Positions 62,169-64,000 of a DNA stretch of 64,000 nucleotides are shown here, piece after piece. Source of the stretch: Actinomucor elegans (taxonomy: Eukaryota > Mucoromycota > Mucoromycetes > Mucorales > Mucoraceae); assembly GCA_026027325.1 (NCBI GenBank), contig JAMSLZ010000005.1, positions 2,852,001 to 2,916,000 on the forward strand, written 5' to 3'. A model generated the notes under the pieces. That model was given only the letters and a program-made list of their open reading frames with translations, had not been told where the DNA came from and ran no database searches. Each line of letters begins with the position of its first letter. Within the stretch, counting starts at the first letter, position 1. The translations under genes and the position numbers were made by a program.

Positions 62169-63816
62169 CTAGTAGTATTCTCTCCTATTACTGCTATATG
62201 ATCTTTCTGCCTTATGCTTGTAATGCTGAGCTAAATGTGTGTTATTGTTTCGTTTATGTCGCTCGTATTCACGCATGCTATTATCTTGTCTGTAACTACT
62301 GTATGGTGCCTGGCGATATCTTTGAGTGTTTTCATAGTTATTACTTCGACTGTACGGACTATCCACTTCATGATGATTACGACTGTAAGGATTCTTATAG
62401 TTAGAATCCTCTTTGTAGTTATTTCTATAAGAGTTTCTTTCTCCAGCCTGGTGTACAATGCCTCCGCGATGACGTCTGTCAAATCCTCTCTTGTTCGATT
62501 TGGCCTTAGGCTGACCTGTCTCAATCCAATTCTGTTTAATCTTGAACCGAGTGCCTTCTTTACGAGGTTCGCCATAATAATGAGGATCGACTTTAACGAT
62601 AGAGGACAAGATGGATTCAGATTTACCACTGGCATCAATACGTGAGCGAAGTGTAGCAAGTGTATTTTTGAACACCAGTTGTACCAGATCGAATTTCAAC
62701 GTGCTACGTGCTACGTTTGCTTCTATTGATATTTCGCATTAGACCAAAAGAAGAGGGTAGACTATTTTTTTTTCTTGATTACCTGATACATCTGGATCCA
62801 AGATAGTTAACTTGCCAGCTTTAGTTTGTAGGTCGATAGGGCAATCCATCTCAGTGTAATAAGTTCCACCATCTGTTAAGCCAATCGCAGTCTTTGTGCT
62901 TTCGAATTTTGAATAAAAATCGAGGAATCCTGTCAGTAAGACTGCATAGTAACTTGGGTCCGTTGGTTTTAACTCATCCAAGACTTGTAACTACAGATCA
63001 ACATATCAGGTACCGTTTTTTTTGGGGGGTTGAATGAGCCTATATTCCCTACCTGCAAATAGCTAACAATCATACAAATGAGAGAATAGCTAGCAAGACC
63101 TGCGGTTTTTGCTGATAATGGTTCAAATGTAGGGAAACTCGTTACACGAGAGTTACCTATGGACTGCTTTAGTACCATGAACAAGGGCTTCAATGCAGGA
63201 TACTGTTTGATCCAAGCAGCAGTTCTATCTGAACTGAAGCACTCATTCTGTACAGTGATGTCCATGGATACTTCATTATCATCAGTTGCCATTAATACAG
63301 GCACTTTAGCATGTGCTACTAAATTGGTTCGTCGGTTTTGAAAGATTCTATTTGCACAAGTGTGTCTGCGGATAGATTTTAATACACTGGCTACGTTGTT
63401 TTGAGGCAGCTCGTCAAAGTCGATATTGATATCGACATCACTGTAAAAAAAAAAAAAAAAAATAGAAAGAACACGAACTTTTTTAGTTATGGCTATCAAA
63501 TGACAATCAGTTAGTGATTTACCTCGCTGGAAACTGTAAACCTGTAACGCTCGAACCAAATGCTGTCACTGTACTGTCTGGCCAAAGCGAAGATACCAAC
63601 TGAGAAACAGAATAGAGCAGAGTGTCTCTATTGAGTTGTTCAGTTTTGGTTGGTTGGATATATTTCTCGAAATCCAAAATCTCTTGCGATAATCTACATT
63701 GTTGCACGTTCAAGAAAAATAAATAACTAGATTGCATCTCAAAGAAGGCAAAACTATTACCTCGCTAGTCGATCAGGTATTGCAAGCGTTTTTTTATTAC
63801 TCCAAGGCGCATCCAT
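62169..63816 (-). CDS. Trf4/PAPD5-type non-canonical poly(A) polymerase
   Basis: Nuclear or cytosolic nucleotidyltransferase of the kind that tails aberrant RNAs for exosome decay (TRAMP complex) or uridylates RNA (Cid1 type). Exons: 63816-63761, 63693-63523, 63440-63053, 62990-62783, 62722-62169; 458 aa. The polymerase beta-like core has AFGSSVTGLQFPARSDVDIN with GS at about 65 and metal-binding Asp77 and Asp79, and the third Asp136 in VSMDITVQN. The central domain includes IKQYPALKPLFMVLKQSIG and AGLASYSLICMIVSYLQ, then a PAP-associated segment with LTILDPDVSANVARSTLKF. The C-terminus (about 360-458) is Arg/Tyr/Asn-rich and disordered (SSYRQDNSMREYERHKR), suited to RNA binding. The DP(D/L)...NVA block is typical of Trf4/5 and PAPD5/7. 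Exon 1 start chosen as the only in-frame ATG before the conserved part. Confidence 0.9.
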
Positions 63817-64000
63817 CGTTATTTGAATCTTGATCAAAGATCAAACAGCTGTATTACTAAAGAAAAAAGAATGAGTTGCCGTGACTGGCACGCTGAGATG
63901 GAGATTAAATTTCAAGTGAGGTTTTTTGGCGTGTTCTGAATTTATGAAGGCTTGACGGATGATCCCCCAATGTCTATTATACATGTCAGTCTTTGATAAT
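63817..64000. other. Right-edge sequence upstream of the poly(A) polymerase
   Basis: 184 bp; probably promoter. No coding signal. Confidence 0.4.

Overview
The window is nuclear DNA of a filamentous fungus, most likely an early-diverging Mucoromycota (Mucorales-like) species. Evidence seen directly: AT-rich intergenic DNA with long poly-A/poly-T and (AT)n tracts; genes broken by many 50-70 nt GT-AG introns with CTAAT/TACTAAC-like branch sites; monocistronic genes on both strands; gene content that is eukaryotic and fungal (protein O-mannosyltransferase, Arf-GAP, NPC1, TRAMP-type poly(A) polymerase, mitochondrial bL32). The species assignment is inference from gene style, not from a marker gene.

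Layout. 1-10.5 kb is gene-dense: a BAR-PH protein running off the left edge (minus), a RasGEF with an N-terminal MIT-like segment (plus), a Ras GTPase (minus) and a peroxisomal acyl-CoA thioesterase (minus). 10.5-17.1 kb is a repeat-rich island holding a decayed ORF with a RuvC/TnpB-like motif and an almost complete but heavily mutated LINE retrotransposon (minus). 17.1-21.7 kb carries an Arf-GAP, a small unknown gene and a CENP-T-like histone-fold kinetochore protein. 21.7-25.7 kb is gene-poor with one decayed ORF. 25.7-29.8 kb has a LETM1-domain mitochondrial protein and a divergent ribosomal pair (eL21/uS4). 31.8-37.5 kb has a Frizzled-type seven-helix receptor with a ten-cysteine extracellular domain and a PMT O-mannosyltransferase. 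40.3-48.9 kb has a GATA-like/PHD regulator, a decayed ORF and NPC1. 50.4-53.4 kb has Prp38 and bleomycin hydrolase. 56.2-63.8 kb has an acyl-CoA ligase-like enzyme, an unknown acidic protein, bL32m, eIF2B delta and a Trf4-type poly(A) polymerase.

I assembled exon structures by hand so that reading phase is kept across every intron; exon coordinates are given in each entry. Two introns fit only with a non-canonical GC-AG donor, both with the hexamer GCAAGT. The genes do not form one pathway. Several share membrane and small-GTPase themes: Ras plus RasGEF a few kb apart, Arf-GAP, BAR-PH, NPC1 and PMT. The features most worth follow-up are the CENP-T-like gene, the Frizzled-like receptor with its complete cysteine-rich domain, the MIT-RasGEF, and the TnpB/Fanzor-like relic.
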